This document shows positions 8,654-17,574 of a stretch of DNA of 64,000 nucleotides, piece by piece. The stretch is taken from assembly GCF_025152575.1 (NCBI RefSeq), contig NZ_CP102293.1, forward strand, positions 1,860,001-1,924,000, written 5' to 3'. Below the pieces are notes generated by a model that had not been told where the DNA came from, ran no database searches, and saw only the letters and a list, made by a program, of their open reading frames with translations. The stretch is from Subdoligranulum variabile (GTDB lineage Bacteria; Bacillota; Clostridia; Oscillospirales; Ruminococcaceae). A program made the translations under genes and the position numbers. How positions within the stretch are numbered: the first letter of the stretch is position 1; the number at the start of each line of letters is the position of its first letter.

Positions 8654-8974
8654 ATGGAACAGGAAAAGAATTGCTGCTGCACCCACCGCACCAAGGAGCG
8701 CACGCCGGAGGAGTACAAAAGCCTCATCAACCGGCTGAGCCGGATCGAAGGGCAGATCCGAGGCATCCGCAAGATGGTGGAGAGCAACATGTACTGCCCC
8801 GACATTCTTGTGCAGAGCGCGGCGGTGACGGCGGCGATGAACGCCTTCAACAAGGAGCTGCTGTCCGATCATATCCGCACCTGTGTGGCCCACGACATCC
8901 GGGAGGGGGACAAGGAGACCGCCGACGCCAGCATCGACGAGCTGCTCCGGGTGCTCCAGAAGCTGATGAAGTGA
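8654..8974 (+). CDS. csoR: Copper-sensing transcriptional repressor CsoR
   Basis: 106-residue all-helical repressor of the CsoR/RcnR family. The copper-binding Cys-His-Cys set is present as C48 (MYCPD), H73 and C77 (DHIRTC), which indicates Cu(I) rather than nickel sensing. An extra CCC-TH cluster lies at residues 7-11 and is not needed for the fold. The ATG at 8654 was chosen because the purine-rich AAAGGAAG lies just upstream; an in-frame ATG at 8634 is possible. Two matching operators stand in its promoter, and the copper ATPase gene follows 42 bases later, so it represses its own operon until Cu(I) binds. Confidence 0.93.
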   Translation: MEQEKNCCCTHRTKERTPEEYKSLINRLSRIEGQIRGIRKMVESNMYCPDILVQSAAVTAAMNAFNKELLSDHIRTCVAHDIREGDKETADASIDELLRVLQKLMK

Positions 8975-9016
8975 GTGACCCAATGCCAGCTTCATTGTAG
9001 GGAGGAAATCGAATTC

Positions 9017-11569
9017 ATGAAACAATTCAACGTTACCGGTATGAGTTGTGCAGCCTGCAGCGCCCATGTGGAGAAGGCCGTCACGGCGGTGCCGGGGGTC
9101 ACATCCTGCACGGTGAGCCTGCTGACCAACTCCATGACTGTGGAGGGCAGCGCATCGTCCGCCGACGTCATCGCCGCGGTGGACGCCGCGGGCTACGGCG
9201 CCTCGGAGAAGGGCGCCCGGCGGGAGGCAGCCCCTGCCGCCGATGAACTGAAGGACACCGAAACGCCCAAAATGGTGCACCGGCTCATTGCCTCCCTTAT
9301 TTTCTGGCTGCCGCTCATGTACATCATGGGCTGGATGCTCTGGCGATGGCCGCTGCCGCCCTTCTTTGAAAACAACCATCTGGCGCTGATGATGTTCGAG
9401 ATGCTGGACACCATCGTGGTCATGGTCATCAACCAGAAATTCTTTGTCAGCGGCTTCAAGGGGCTGGTCCACCGGGCGCCCAACATGGACACGCTGGTGG
9501 CCATGGGGGCCACGGCGGCCTTCGGATACAGCACCGTCATGCTGTTCCTCATGGCGGACGCGGTGGTGCGGGGGGACATGGCCCAGGTCATGGTCTATAT
9601 GGACGAGATGTACTTTGAGTCCGCGGCCACCATCCTGACGCTGATCACCATCGGCAAGACGCTGGAGGCCTACTCCAAGGGCCGCACCACCGACGCGCTG
9701 AAGAGCCTGATGAAGCTGGCCCCCAAGACCGCCACCGTGGTGAAAAACGGCGTGGAGACGGAAGTCTCCATCGACGCGGTGCAGCAGGGGGACGTCTTTG
9801 TGGTGCGCCCCGGCGAGAACATCCCGGTGGACGGCGTGGTCCTGGAAGGCCACAGTGCCGTGAATGAATCCGCCCTCACCGGTGAGAGCATCCCGGTGGA
9901 CAAGGCCGAGGGGGACAGCGTCTCGGCGGCCACCATCAACCAGTCGGGCTTCCTGCGCTGCCGGGCCACCCGCGTGGGGGAGGACACCACCCTCTCCCAG
10001 ATCATCCAGATGGTCAGCGATGCGGCGGCCACCAAGGCTCCCATCGCCAAGATCGCCGACAAAGTCTCCGGCGTCTTCGTGCCCACCGTCATCACCATCG
10101 CGGTGGTCACCACCCTGGTCTGGCTGCTGCTGGGCCGGGACATCGGCTACGCCCTGGCCCGGGGCATCTCGGTGCTGGTCATCAGCTGCCCCTGCTCGCT
10201 GGGCCTGGCCACGCCGGTGGCCATCATGGTGGGCAACGGCATGGGCGCCAAAAACGGCGTGCTGTTCAAGACGGCGGCCTCGCTGGAACAGGCCGGCGCG
10301 GTGGACATCGTGGCGCTGGACAAGACCGGCACCATCACCAGCGGCGAGCCCAGGGTCACCGACATCCTGCCCGCCGACGGCACCACCGAGGAGGAGCTGC
10401 TCCGCCTGGCGCTGGCCCTGGAACAGAAGAGCGAACACCCGCTGGCCCGCGCCATCCTGGAGGAGGGTGCCCGGCGGCAGATGCAGGCCGAGGCGGTCAC
10501 CGATTTTGAGGCCCTGCCCGGCAACGGCGTGACCGCCAAACAGGAGGGCGTTTCGCTCTGCACCGGCAACCTGAAATTTATGGAAACCCATGCCGCGGTC
10601 TCTGGGGAGATCCGCGCCAAAGCGGAGGAACTGGCGGCCCAGGGCAAGACGCCCCTCTTCTTCAGCCAGGACGGCCGGCTGGCCGGCATCCTCGCGGTGG
10701 CGGACGTCATCAAGGCGGACAGCCCCCAGGCCGTGCGGGAACTGCAGAATATGGGCATCCGGGTGGTCATGCTCACCGGCGACAACCAGCGCACCGCCGA
10801 CGCCATCGGCAAGCAGGCCGGTGTGGATGAGGTCATCGCCGGGGTGCTGCCCGACGGCAAGGAGAGCGTCATCCGGGACCTGATGCGCCAGGGCCGGGTG
10901 GCCATGGTGGGGGACGGCATCAACGACGCCCCCGCTCTGACCCGGGCCGACACCGGCATTGCCATCGGCGCCGGCACCGATGTGGCCATCGACGCCGCCG
11001 ACGTGGTGCTGATGAAGAGCCGCCTCAGCGACGTGCCCGCCGCCATCCGGCTGAGCCGGGCCACCCTGCGGGACATCCACGAGAACCTGTTCTGGGCCTT
11101 CTTCTACAACAGCATCGGCATTCCGCTGGCGGCCGGCGTCTTTGTGCCCCTGGGCCTGACGCTGAATCCCATGTTCGGTGCCGCGGCCATGAGCCTTTCC
11201 AGCGTCTGCGTGGTGGGCAACGCCCTGCGGCTGAATCTCTTCAACATGCACGACGGGCGCAAGGATAAGAAGATCCGGCATACACCCCGCAAGGAAGCGC
11301 CGCAGAACACGGCCCGCACCGTCCCGTGCCCGGTCCCGCCCGCCCCGACGGAGGGCGCCGTGGAAAAGACCATGGAGATCGAGGGCATGATGTGCGAACA
11401 CTGCGAGCGCACCGTACAGAAGGCGCTGGAGGCAGTGCCCGGCGTGGAGCGGGTCACCGCCGACGCCAAGGCTGGCACGGCGGTCATCCGCATGCGGCCC
11501 GACACCCCCGAGGAAACCCTGTCCAGGGCGGTGGAAGAGGCCGGATATCTGCCCCACGGCATGAGGTAA
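9017..11569 (+). CDS. copA: Copper-exporting P1B-type ATPase CopA
   Basis: 850-residue integral membrane ATPase that pumps Cu(I) out of the cytosol. In order: an N-terminal HMA domain with GMSCAAC (C11, C14), membrane helices, the actuator TGES loop, the CPC ion-binding motif (C391, C393), the phosphorylated D435 of DKTGT, the SEHPLA nucleotide motif, GDGINDAP with D633, and a second HMA domain at the C-terminus with MCEHC (C793, C796). The CPC is followed by Ser where many CopA have Ala. A C-terminal HMA in addition to the N-terminal one is less usual. GGAGG precedes the ATG. It lies between csoR and copZ in one operon. Confidence 0.95.
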   Translation: MKQFNVTGMSCAACSAHVEKAVTAVPGVTSCTVSLLTNSMTVEGSASSADVIAAVDAAGYGASEKGARREAAPAADELKDTETPKMVHRLIASLIFWLPLMYIMGWMLWRWPLPPFFENNHLALMMFEMLDTIVVMVINQKFFVSGFKGLVHRAPNMDTLVAMGATAAFGYSTVMLFLMADAVVRGDMAQVMVYMDEMYFESAATILTLITIGKTLEAYSKGRTTDALKSLMKLAPKTATVVKNGVETEVSIDAVQQGDVFVVRPGENIPVDGVVLEGHSAVNESALTGESIPVDKAEGDSVSAATINQSGFLRCRATRVGEDTTLSQIIQMVSDAAATKAPIAKIADKVSGVFVPTVITIAVVTTLVWLLLGRDIGYALARGISVLVISCPCSLGLATPVAIMVGNGMGAKNGVLFKTAASLEQAGAVDIVALDKTGTITSGEPRVTDILPADGTTEEELLRLALALEQKSEHPLARAILEEGARRQMQAEAVTDFEALPGNGVTAKQEGVSLCTGNLKFMETHAAVSGEIRAKAEELAAQGKTPLFFSQDGRLAGILAVADVIKADSPQAVRELQNMGIRVVMLTGDNQRTADAIGKQAGVDEVIAGVLPDGKESVIRDLMRQGRVAMVGDGINDAPALTRADTGIAIGAGTDVAIDAADVVLMKSRLSDVPAAIRLSRATLRDIHENLFWAFFYNSIGIPLAAGVFVPLGLTLNPMFGAAAMSLSSVCVVGNALRLNLFNMHDGRKDKKIRHTPRKEAPQNTARTVPCPVPPAPTEGAVEKTMEIEGMMCEHCERTVQKALEAVPGVERVTADAKAGTAVIRMRPDTPEETLSRAVEEAGYLPHGMR

Positions 11570-11650
11570 CGGCCCATGCCAGACGATACAGGGGGCCGGC
11601 AACACCGCCGGTTCCCCACAACCAACAAGAACCAGGAGGATCGTATTCTT

Positions 11651-11869
11651 ATGAAAAAGATGATGAAAGTGGAAGGTATGCACTGCGCCGGCTGCTCCGG
11701 CCGCCTCAAGAGACTGCTGGAGGCCCTGCCTGCGGTGGAGAGCGCCGCGGCCGATCACGCGGCGGGCACCGCCGAGGTCACCCTCAAGAGCGACCTTTCG
11801 GCCGATGCGCTGAAGGCCACGGTGGAAAAGGCCGGGTTCACCCTCGTCAGCGTGGAATCCGCCGGTTGA
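11651..11869 (+). CDS. copZ: Copper chaperone CopZ (HMA domain)
   Basis: 72 residues forming one heavy-metal-associated domain with the Cu(I)-binding GMHCAGC motif near the N-terminus. It would carry Cu(I) in the cytosol to CopA or CsoR. AGGAGG precedes the ATG at 11651, so the longer upstream frame is not used. It is the third gene of the copper operon, 81 bases after copA and closed by a terminator. Confidence 0.92.
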   Translation: MKKMMKVEGMHCAGCSGRLKRLLEALPAVESAAADHAAGTAEVTLKSDLSADALKATVEKAGFTLVSVESAG

Positions 11870-11878
11870 TCCGGCAGC

Positions 11879-11916
11879 AAAGCGGCGCTGTTCCCTTGGG
11901 AGCAGCGCCGCTTTTT
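11879..11916 (+). terminator. Terminator of the copper operon
   Basis: AGCGGCGCTG (11881-11890) pairs perfectly with CAGCGCCGCT (11903-11912), followed by a T-run. It separates copZ from the convergent PAP2 gene. Confidence 0.85.
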
Positions 11917-11927
11917 GCATGGTGAGC

Positions 11928-12800
11928 TTATACCCCTCTGTTCCGCCGGAACAGGGCACCGCAGATGAGGTACACGCTCAGAAAGCCGATGAGAAAGCCC
12001 ACGGCCGTGTCCGTCAGGTAGTGGGCGCCCAGCAGGATGCGGGAGAGTGCCACCACGGCGGTCCACGCAAAGCCAAAGGCTACCAGCGCCTTCCGGTACG
12101 GCAGCAGCCGGGGCTTGAGGCAGGGGACCAGCCCCAGCAGCAGCATGGTAGCGGCGTTGGCAGTATGGGCGGAAGGGAAGGACTTGAATTCGTCCGAGGC
12201 CACTCCGGCGGCCAGAAGGGACTCTTTCAGCGCGGTGCCCCGCTGCCACCAGGGGAAGAAGTAGGCTTCGGGATGGCTGGCCACCAGCCGCATGCGGGGA
12301 CGGCCCCAGCATACCTTGATGAGGTTGACCACCGCCAGCTCGCAGAGGATGACCAGCAGGATGGCAAGGGCCACCCGGAGGATCACGGCGCGGTCGGCTC
12401 CCTTGGCGAGACGCCGGGTGAGCAAAATCGTGACGAGGCACAAAACAACCCCGGCCGCGGCCAGCAGAACCGGGGATACCGGCAGATACACAGCGGGCAA
12501 AAAGCACACCAGCCCGGTCCCCACCAAAAGCAGCAGGATACCGCCCACACTTTGTGCGATGCCCCGGACTGTATGCTTCCGGTCGCGCCCGCAGACCAAC
12601 AGGGTGCCCGCCGCCACGCAGCCCAGGGGGGCGGGGATGGCGCCGTAGGCGGCGAAGAACAGAGCAAAAGGATTGGAGGCATCGTACAGCGCGCTGGAAA
12701 GGGGATAATCCACAAAAGACCCCAGCGCGATCAATGCCGCCGCCACGACGATAGCCCCGTACAGCGTTTGCCGGGGCAAAAAGGGTGTGTGTCCGCTCAT
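11928..12800 (-). CDS. PAP2-family membrane phosphatase
   Basis: 290 residues with several membrane helices. The three phosphatase motifs are visible: KVCWGRPR, PSAH (residues about 208-211) and SRILLGAHYLTD. Such proteins dephosphorylate undecaprenyl pyrophosphate or phosphatidic-acid-type lipids on the outer face of the membrane. Without further context, a cell-wall lipid-carrier phosphatase is the best guess. A minus-strand extended -10 lies about 100 bases upstream. The gene converges on the copper operon and diverges from the LysR gene. Confidence 0.88.
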   Translation of the reverse strand: MSGHTPFLPRQTLYGAIVVAAALIALGSFVDYPLSSALYDASNPFALFFAAYGAIPAPLGCVAAGTLLVCGRDRKHTVRGIAQSVGGILLLLVGTGLVCFLPAVYLPVSPVLLAAAGVVLCLVTILLTRRLAKGADRAVILRVALAILLVILCELAVVNLIKVCWGRPRMRLVASHPEAYFFPWWQRGTALKESLLAAGVASDEFKSFPSAHTANAATMLLLGLVPCLKPRLLPYRKALVAFGFAWTAVVALSRILLGAHYLTDTAVGFLIGFLSVYLICGALFRRNRGV

Positions 12801-12906
12801 GAAATGGTTTCCTCGTTTCCTTTGCCTTTACAATTCGTCCGGATGGGTTGCGGTGGGGGAAAAATCTTTCTTCCCCCCGCAAGACAGCGTTTGTCGTTTT
12901 TATAGA

Positions 12907-12915
12907 AGTATACCA
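12907..12915 (-). promoter_or_regulatory. Extended -10 promoter of the PAP2 gene
   Basis: On the minus strand TGGTATACT gives an extended -10; no good -35 is seen. Confidence 0.4.
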
Positions 12916-13048
12916 CAAGAAACGAAAAAGGTATAGGGAAACGGCCGTTTGTGGGGGCGGGGCAGTGCCCCCGATTGCATTTGCCCCCGCAACGTGATAG
13001 GATAACAATATCTTTTGGCAGCGCCTGCCCGGATCCGGAGGAACCCCC

Positions 13049-13966
13049 ATGACCCTTCTACAACTGAAATATGCGGTGACGGTGGCCGAAGCCGGCACCA
13101 TCAGCGAGGCGGCCAAGCGGCTGTTCATCGCGCAGCCCAGCCTGACCGCCGCCGTCAGGGAGCTGGAAAACGAGCTGGGCATCACCATCTTCAAGCGCAC
13201 CAACAAGGGCATCCTGCTCACGGCGGACGGGGAGGAGTTCCTGGGCTATGCCCGCCAGGTCATCGAGCAGACCAATCTGATCGAGGAGCGGTATCTGGGC
13301 ACCGCCCAGGTCAAACACCAGTTCTGTGTGTCCACCCAGCACTATTCCTTCGCGGTGGAGGCCTTTGTGGAACTGCTGAAACAGTACGGCGGGGAGGAAT
13401 ACGACTTCCGCATCCGGGAAACCCAGACCTACGAGCTCATCGAGGACGTGGCCAGGCTGCGCAGCGAGGTGGGAGTGCTCTATCTGAACCCCTTCAACGA
13501 AACGGTGCTGCGCAAGACCCTGCGGGAAAACCACCTGAAATTCCACCGGCTGTTCCTTGCCAGGCCCCATGTGTTCGTGAGCGCCTTCAGCCCGCTGGCC
13601 CGCAAGAAGGTGGTGACGCTGGACGACCTGGCGCCCTATCCGCGGCTCTCCTATGAGCAGGGGGAACACAACTCCTTCTACTTCTCGGAGGAAATTCTCA
13701 GCACCCGGGAGAGCAAAAAGGATATCCTCGTCTCCGACCGGGCCACCCTCTTCAATCTGCTCATCGGGCTGAACGGCTATACCATCTGCAGCGGTGTGAT
13801 CAACGAGGACCTGAACGGCAAAAACATCGTGGCCGTCCCCCTGGCGGTGGAGGACTATATGGAAATCGGGTACATCACCCACAGCAAGGTGGGGCCGGGG
13901 CCCTTCGGAATGCGCTATATCGAGGCGCTGAAGCGGTATGCCGTCGGACAGGATGAACCGGAATAA
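13049..13966 (+). CDS. LysR-family transcriptional regulator
   Basis: 305 residues. The N-terminal winged helix-turn-helix (about residues 1-60, with AGTISEAAKRLFIAQPSLT) is typical, followed by the two-lobed effector domain. GGAGG precedes the ATG. A terminator closes the gene. The next gene, a MetE-like methyltransferase on the same strand, has its own promoter. CysB/MetR-like control of sulfur metabolism is possible, but nothing in the sequence proves the target. Confidence 0.88.
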   Translation: MTLLQLKYAVTVAEAGTISEAAKRLFIAQPSLTAAVRELENELGITIFKRTNKGILLTADGEEFLGYARQVIEQTNLIEERYLGTAQVKHQFCVSTQHYSFAVEAFVELLKQYGGEEYDFRIRETQTYELIEDVARLRSEVGVLYLNPFNETVLRKTLRENHLKFHRLFLARPHVFVSAFSPLARKKVVTLDDLAPYPRLSYEQGEHNSFYFSEEILSTRESKKDILVSDRATLFNLLIGLNGYTICSGVINEDLNGKNIVAVPLAVEDYMEIGYITHSKVGPGPFGMRYIEALKRYAVGQDEPE

Positions 13967-13968
13967 AG

Positions 13969-14012
13969 CAGCGGTTTGCTATAGGCTGTGTCTATGGCAA
14001 ACCGCTGTTTTT
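13969..14012 (+). terminator. Terminator of the LysR gene
   Basis: CAGCGGTTTGC (13969-13979) pairs with GCAAACCGCTG (13997-14007), followed by TTTTT. Confidence 0.85.
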
Positions 14013-14018
14013 CCGTAT

Positions 14019-14047
14019 TTTACAGATCGTCTTCCCGCCGGTATACT
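14019..14047 (+). promoter_or_regulatory. Promoter of the MetE-like gene
   Basis: TTTACA (14019-14024), a 17-base spacer and TATACT (14042-14047). The leader is only about 70 bases, too short for an S-box riboswitch, and none is seen. Confidence 0.65.
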
Positions 14048-14124
14048 GAAACACAGTTCTTGCAAAGAGGAAAAACACCGCCGGTACCCGGCGGCTCCCG
14101 CAGTATATAAAGGAGATTGTGAAG

Positions 14125-15240
14125 ATGAACAAGGCAGCTACACCTTTCCGGTATGACTATGTGGGCAGCTTTCTGCGCCCCGAGCGGCTGAAAAAGGCCC
14201 GCGCCGATTTTGAAGCGGGCGCCATCACCACCTGGCAGCTGAAAGAGGTGGAGGACCAGTGCATCACCCAGCTGGTGGCCAAACAGAAAGCGGCGGGCTA
14301 CCACGTCATCACCGACGGCGAGTTCCGCCGGGCCACCTGGCACCTGGATTTCATGTGGGGGTTCAACGGCATCGGCCACAGCGCCACCGAGGCGGGCCTG
14401 CCCTTCCACGGGGAGGCCGCCAAGATCGACGATACCTATCTCACCGGCAAGCTGTCGGTGGGGGTGCATCCCTTTGTGGAGCACTTCCAGTTCGTGAAGG
14501 CGCTGGAAGACGGGAACACCGTGGCCAAGCAGACCATCCCGGCTCCCGCGCAGTTCCTGGAGCAGCTTGTCATGCCCATGAACCTGCCGGACACCCGCAA
14601 GTTCTATCCCACCGATGAGGAACTCATCGCCGACCTGGTGGCGGGCTACAAGAAGGTCATCGCCGACCTCTACGCGGCGGGCTGCCGGAATCTCCAGTTT
14701 GACGACTGCACCTGGGGCTGCTTTGTGGACCCCAAGGCCACCCTCTTCTTTGGCACCGACGAGGCGGGGCTGGAAAAGCTGCAGGAGGAATTCCTGCTGG
14801 TGAACAATCTGGCCATGGAGGGCAAACCGGAGGACCTCGTCGTCAACACCCACATCTGCCGGGGCAACTTCCACTCCACCTGGGCCTGCAGCGGCGGGTA
14901 TGACCGCATCGCCGGCCAGGTCTTCGGACGGGAAAAGGTGAACGCCCTCTACCTGGAATTTGACGATGAGCGTTCCGGCAGCTTTGAGTGCCTGTCCAAG
15001 GTCTCCCCGGACAAGAAGGTGGTGCTGGGCCTCATCACCACCAAGAGCCCCCGGCTGGAGGACAAGGCCACCGTCATCGCCCGGATCCGCGAGGCGGCAA
15101 AGTATATTCCCCTGGACCGCCTCTGCCTGAGCCCCCAGTGCGGTTTTGCCTCCTGCGAGATCGGCAACAAACTCACCGAGGAAGAGCAGTGGGCCAAGCT
15201 GGCCCTGGTCAAGGAGATCGCCGAGGAAGTCTGGGGCTGA
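14125..15240 (+). CDS. Cobalamin-independent methionine synthase-like (MetE C-domain) methyltransferase
   Basis: 371 residues, equal to the C-terminal catalytic half of MetE and similar to stand-alone YxjG/YxjH proteins of B. subtilis. Zinc ligands are recognisable as the His and Cys of THICRGN, the Glu of LEFDDE and the Cys of SPQCGF. These proteins transfer a methyl group to homocysteine or a related thiol; the missing N-terminal half suggests a donor other than methyltetrahydropteroyl-triglutamate. AGGAG precedes the ATG at 14125; a GTG two codons upstream is less likely. It is monocistronic, between its promoter and a strong terminator. Confidence 0.85.
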   Translation: MNKAATPFRYDYVGSFLRPERLKKARADFEAGAITTWQLKEVEDQCITQLVAKQKAAGYHVITDGEFRRATWHLDFMWGFNGIGHSATEAGLPFHGEAAKIDDTYLTGKLSVGVHPFVEHFQFVKALEDGNTVAKQTIPAPAQFLEQLVMPMNLPDTRKFYPTDEELIADLVAGYKKVIADLYAAGCRNLQFDDCTWGCFVDPKATLFFGTDEAGLEKLQEEFLLVNNLAMEGKPEDLVVNTHICRGNFHSTWACSGGYDRIAGQVFGREKVNALYLEFDDERSGSFECLSKVSPDKKVVLGLITTKSPRLEDKATVIARIREAAKYIPLDRLCLSPQCGFASCEIGNKLTEEEQWAKLALVKEIAEEVWG

Positions 15241-15335
15241 GTCCGGGGCAGGCTGTAAACAGTGCCCCCCGCAAAAACGGCAGACTTCTCCCGCCATACG
15301 GGCGGTTCCCTCTCGCAGGGGATCTGTCCTGTCCC

Positions 15336-15370
15336 AAGAACGGTGCACCGTATGGTGGCCGTTCTTTTCT
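15336..15370 (+). terminator. Terminator of the MetE-like gene
   Basis: AAGAACGG pairs with CCGTTCTT around an inner CACC-GTAT-GGTG hairpin, followed by a T-rich tail. It isolates the ubiquitin-fusion gene from upstream transcription. Confidence 0.85.
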
Positions 15371-15397
15371 TTTGGCCGAAACGCTTCCGGAAACCGG

Positions 15398-15426
15398 TTG
15401 TGCCGAACATAAAAAAGTGTTATGAT
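15398..15426 (+). promoter_or_regulatory. Promoter of the ubiquitin-fusion gene
   Basis: TTGTGC (15398-15403), a 17-base spacer and TATGAT (15421-15426). Transcription would start about 55 bases before the ATG. Confidence 0.65.
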
Positions 15427-15489
15427 AAAACCGATTGCATACAGGAAACTATCCGGGATTATCCAAGAGGCACGGGAGAGGTCGACAGA

Positions 15490-17517
15490 ATGAAACATAA
15501 AAGAATCGGACGGCTGCTGACGGTTTTTATTTCGCTGATGTTGGCAGCCTTTATCATGCCCACAACGGCGTTTGCCATGCAGGTCTTTGTGAAAAGACTG
15601 GCAGGGAAGCATATCACCCTGGAAGTGGAACCTACCGATCGCATTGAAGACGTGAAACAAAAAATCCAGGACAAAGAAGGCATCCCCCCCGAACGGCAGA
15701 GGTTGATTTTTGCGGGGAAAATCCTGGAGGATGGCAACACCCTGCAGGATTATTCCATTAGGAAAGACAGCACGATTTATCTTGTGCCGCTGGGGACCTA
15801 CGACGAAAATGGGTTTGAGATCACGGGGGCCGGGTACCAGCCTCCGGAGTTGGTGGACGGAGTCTATCAGGTCAAAAATGCCGGCAACCTCTTCTGGTTG
15901 GCACAGTGGGTAAACGAATGCGAGGAAAACCAGGGAGTCAACGTCTTGCTGACAGAGGACATCACCATCCCGGCGGACCGGACCTGGACGCCCATAGGAC
16001 TGGAGAAAGACGGCAAAAACAAGGCCTACACCGGCACCTTTGACGGGCAGGGACACACGATTCGGGGCCTTGTCACCGCCGGGCAGGAGGGCGGCCTGTT
16101 CTGGGCTGTGGGTGCGAACGGCACCGTAAAGAATCTCGGCCTGACCGAAGGAACCTTTACCGGCGGCGCCGGGAATTGTGTGGGCGCCATTGCCGGGCGC
16201 AGCAGCGGGACCATTGAAAATTGCTACAGCACCTGTACCGTCACAGGAGAAACCGGCTCCGCAGGCGGTATCTGCGGTACGGCCGAGGGAAGTGCGGTCC
16301 TCAAAAACTGCTACAACACCGGCTCCGTCACCGTCACCGGCTCCGGTACGGCCGGCGGCATCTGCGGCTCCGTTACGGCGGATGCCGTCCGGATTTCCGA
16401 TTGCTACAATACCGGCGCCCTTTCCGCTCCGGATGCTGTCCACGGCATTGCATGCTGTGCCGGCAATGTCAGTTATGATACCGTTGTGCAGGCGGACAGC
16501 TGCTTTTACCTGGCGGAACAGGAAGACGAGGCGGGAGGAAAAACCGCTGTGCAGTTTGCTTCCGGTTCGGTGGCCTGGCTGCTGCAGAAGGGCCGGACCG
16601 ACCTGGTCTGGGGACAGACAGTCGGGGTGGATCCTTTCCCCGTTTGCACAACGGATCCTTCCCGGAGGGTGATCCGCATCACCGTTCAGGATATGACCAA
16701 GGGGACCGGGACAACGGAGATCCTCTGGGCCAACGCCGGCAGGCCGGTGGGATTTGAAGCAAACTGCACGTACTATGAGGAGGAAGCCTGCACCACCGAA
16801 GTGCCGGATGACCGGACCTTTGACGGGGACACCACCCTCTATGCCATCCGGTGGGCGGCGGTGACAAAGGCGCCTGCGGCCAACCAGCTGACCTGCAACG
16901 GGCAGGCCCAGGAACTGGTGACGGCGGGCACCGCCACAGGCGGCACCCTGCAGTACAGCCTGCGCAAGGAGGGCGGCTACACCACCGCTATCCCCACCGG
17001 AACCGACGCCGGGACCTATACCGTATGGTACAAGGTGGCGGGGGATGATTCCCACCGGGATAGCCTGCCCGCCTGCGTTCAGGTGGTCATCCGGCAAGAG
17101 TCCGCTTCCTCTCAGCAGGAGGAAAACAACAGCAACAATACACCGACGGCCACCCCGGCTCCCACGGCGGCTCCCACGGCCACCCCGACGCCGGTCCCGG
17201 TGACCCAGCCCGCGGCGGGCAGTCCGCCGAAGGGCACGTCTATTTCCAAGACCACGGCTTCCCACAAAGGAACCGCCTCTCCGGTCCCCACGGCCGCCCC
17301 TGAACCGACAGCCTCTCCGGTGCCTGCCGGGACCCCGGCCGTCAGTGAATCCCAGACCCCGCCGCCCCGGCAGACGGAAACGGCAGAAACGGCTGAAGCC
17401 GCCGCGGCACAGCAGGACAGCGCATGGCCGTGGCCGGTTCCGGCCGCGGGGATCCTGGCCGTTGCTGCGGCAGCGGCTCTGGGATGGCGGGCCTTCCGGA
17501 AACGGCGTGAAAAATGA
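15490..17517 (+). CDS. Exported, membrane-anchored ubiquitin-domain protein with GLUG repeats
   Basis: 675 residues. Order: signal peptide (1-29, ending TTAFA), a domain at 30-99 that is almost eukaryotic ubiquitin, a GLUG-type repeat region (about 126-390, with repeated GGICG and NCYNTG blocks), a beta domain (about 455-535), a Thr/Pro/Ala stalk (540-640), a membrane helix (648-668) and a KRREK tail. I count 52 of 70 positions identical to human ubiquitin. All seven lysines are kept (K35, 40, 56, 58, 62, 77, 92), as are L8, I44 and V70 of the hydrophobic patch (H68 is Tyr). The LRLRGG tail is replaced by PLGTYD, so ordinary conjugation is impossible. GGGAGAGG precedes the ATG at 15490. The function is unknown; surface display of a ubiquitin mimic is inference. 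Confidence 0.9.
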   Translation: MKHKRIGRLLTVFISLMLAAFIMPTTAFAMQVFVKRLAGKHITLEVEPTDRIEDVKQKIQDKEGIPPERQRLIFAGKILEDGNTLQDYSIRKDSTIYLVPLGTYDENGFEITGAGYQPPELVDGVYQVKNAGNLFWLAQWVNECEENQGVNVLLTEDITIPADRTWTPIGLEKDGKNKAYTGTFDGQGHTIRGLVTAGQEGGLFWAVGANGTVKNLGLTEGTFTGGAGNCVGAIAGRSSGTIENCYSTCTVTGETGSAGGICGTAEGSAVLKNCYNTGSVTVTGSGTAGGICGSVTADAVRISDCYNTGALSAPDAVHGIACCAGNVSYDTVVQADSCFYLAEQEDEAGGKTAVQFASGSVAWLLQKGRTDLVWGQTVGVDPFPVCTTDPSRRVIRITVQDMTKGTGTTEILWANAGRPVGFEANCTYYEEEACTTEVPDDRTFDGDTTLYAIRWAAVTKAPAANQLTCNGQAQELVTAGTATGGTLQYSLRKEGGYTTAIPTGTDAGTYTVWYKVAGDDSHRDSLPACVQVVIRQESASSQQEENNSNNTPTATPAPTAAPTATPTPVPVTQPAAGSPPKGTSISKTTASHKGTASPVPTAAPEPTASPVPAGTPAVSESQTPPPRQTETAETAEAAAAQQDSAWPWPVPAAGILAVAAAAALGWRAFRKRREK

Positions 17518-17574
17518 TCCCTTGAAAAAAGCGCTGCCCGCAAAGAGCAGCTATTGGCAGGAGGTTGACCAACC

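Noticed and set aside
10187-10195. Ser after CPC in CopA as a sign of different metal specificity
   Set aside because: CPC, the two HMA domains and the CsoR operators all fit Cu(I); a Ser at that place alone is weak evidence.
8465-11959. Very long open frame on the minus strand over the copper genes (1164 codons)
   Set aside because: It is antisense to csoR-copA-copZ, His/Gly/Arg-rich, without domains; a GC-rich shadow frame.
16150-16420. Short tandem repeats in the ubiquitin-fusion gene as a separate repeat element
   Set aside because: They are explained by the protein-level GLUG-type repeats.
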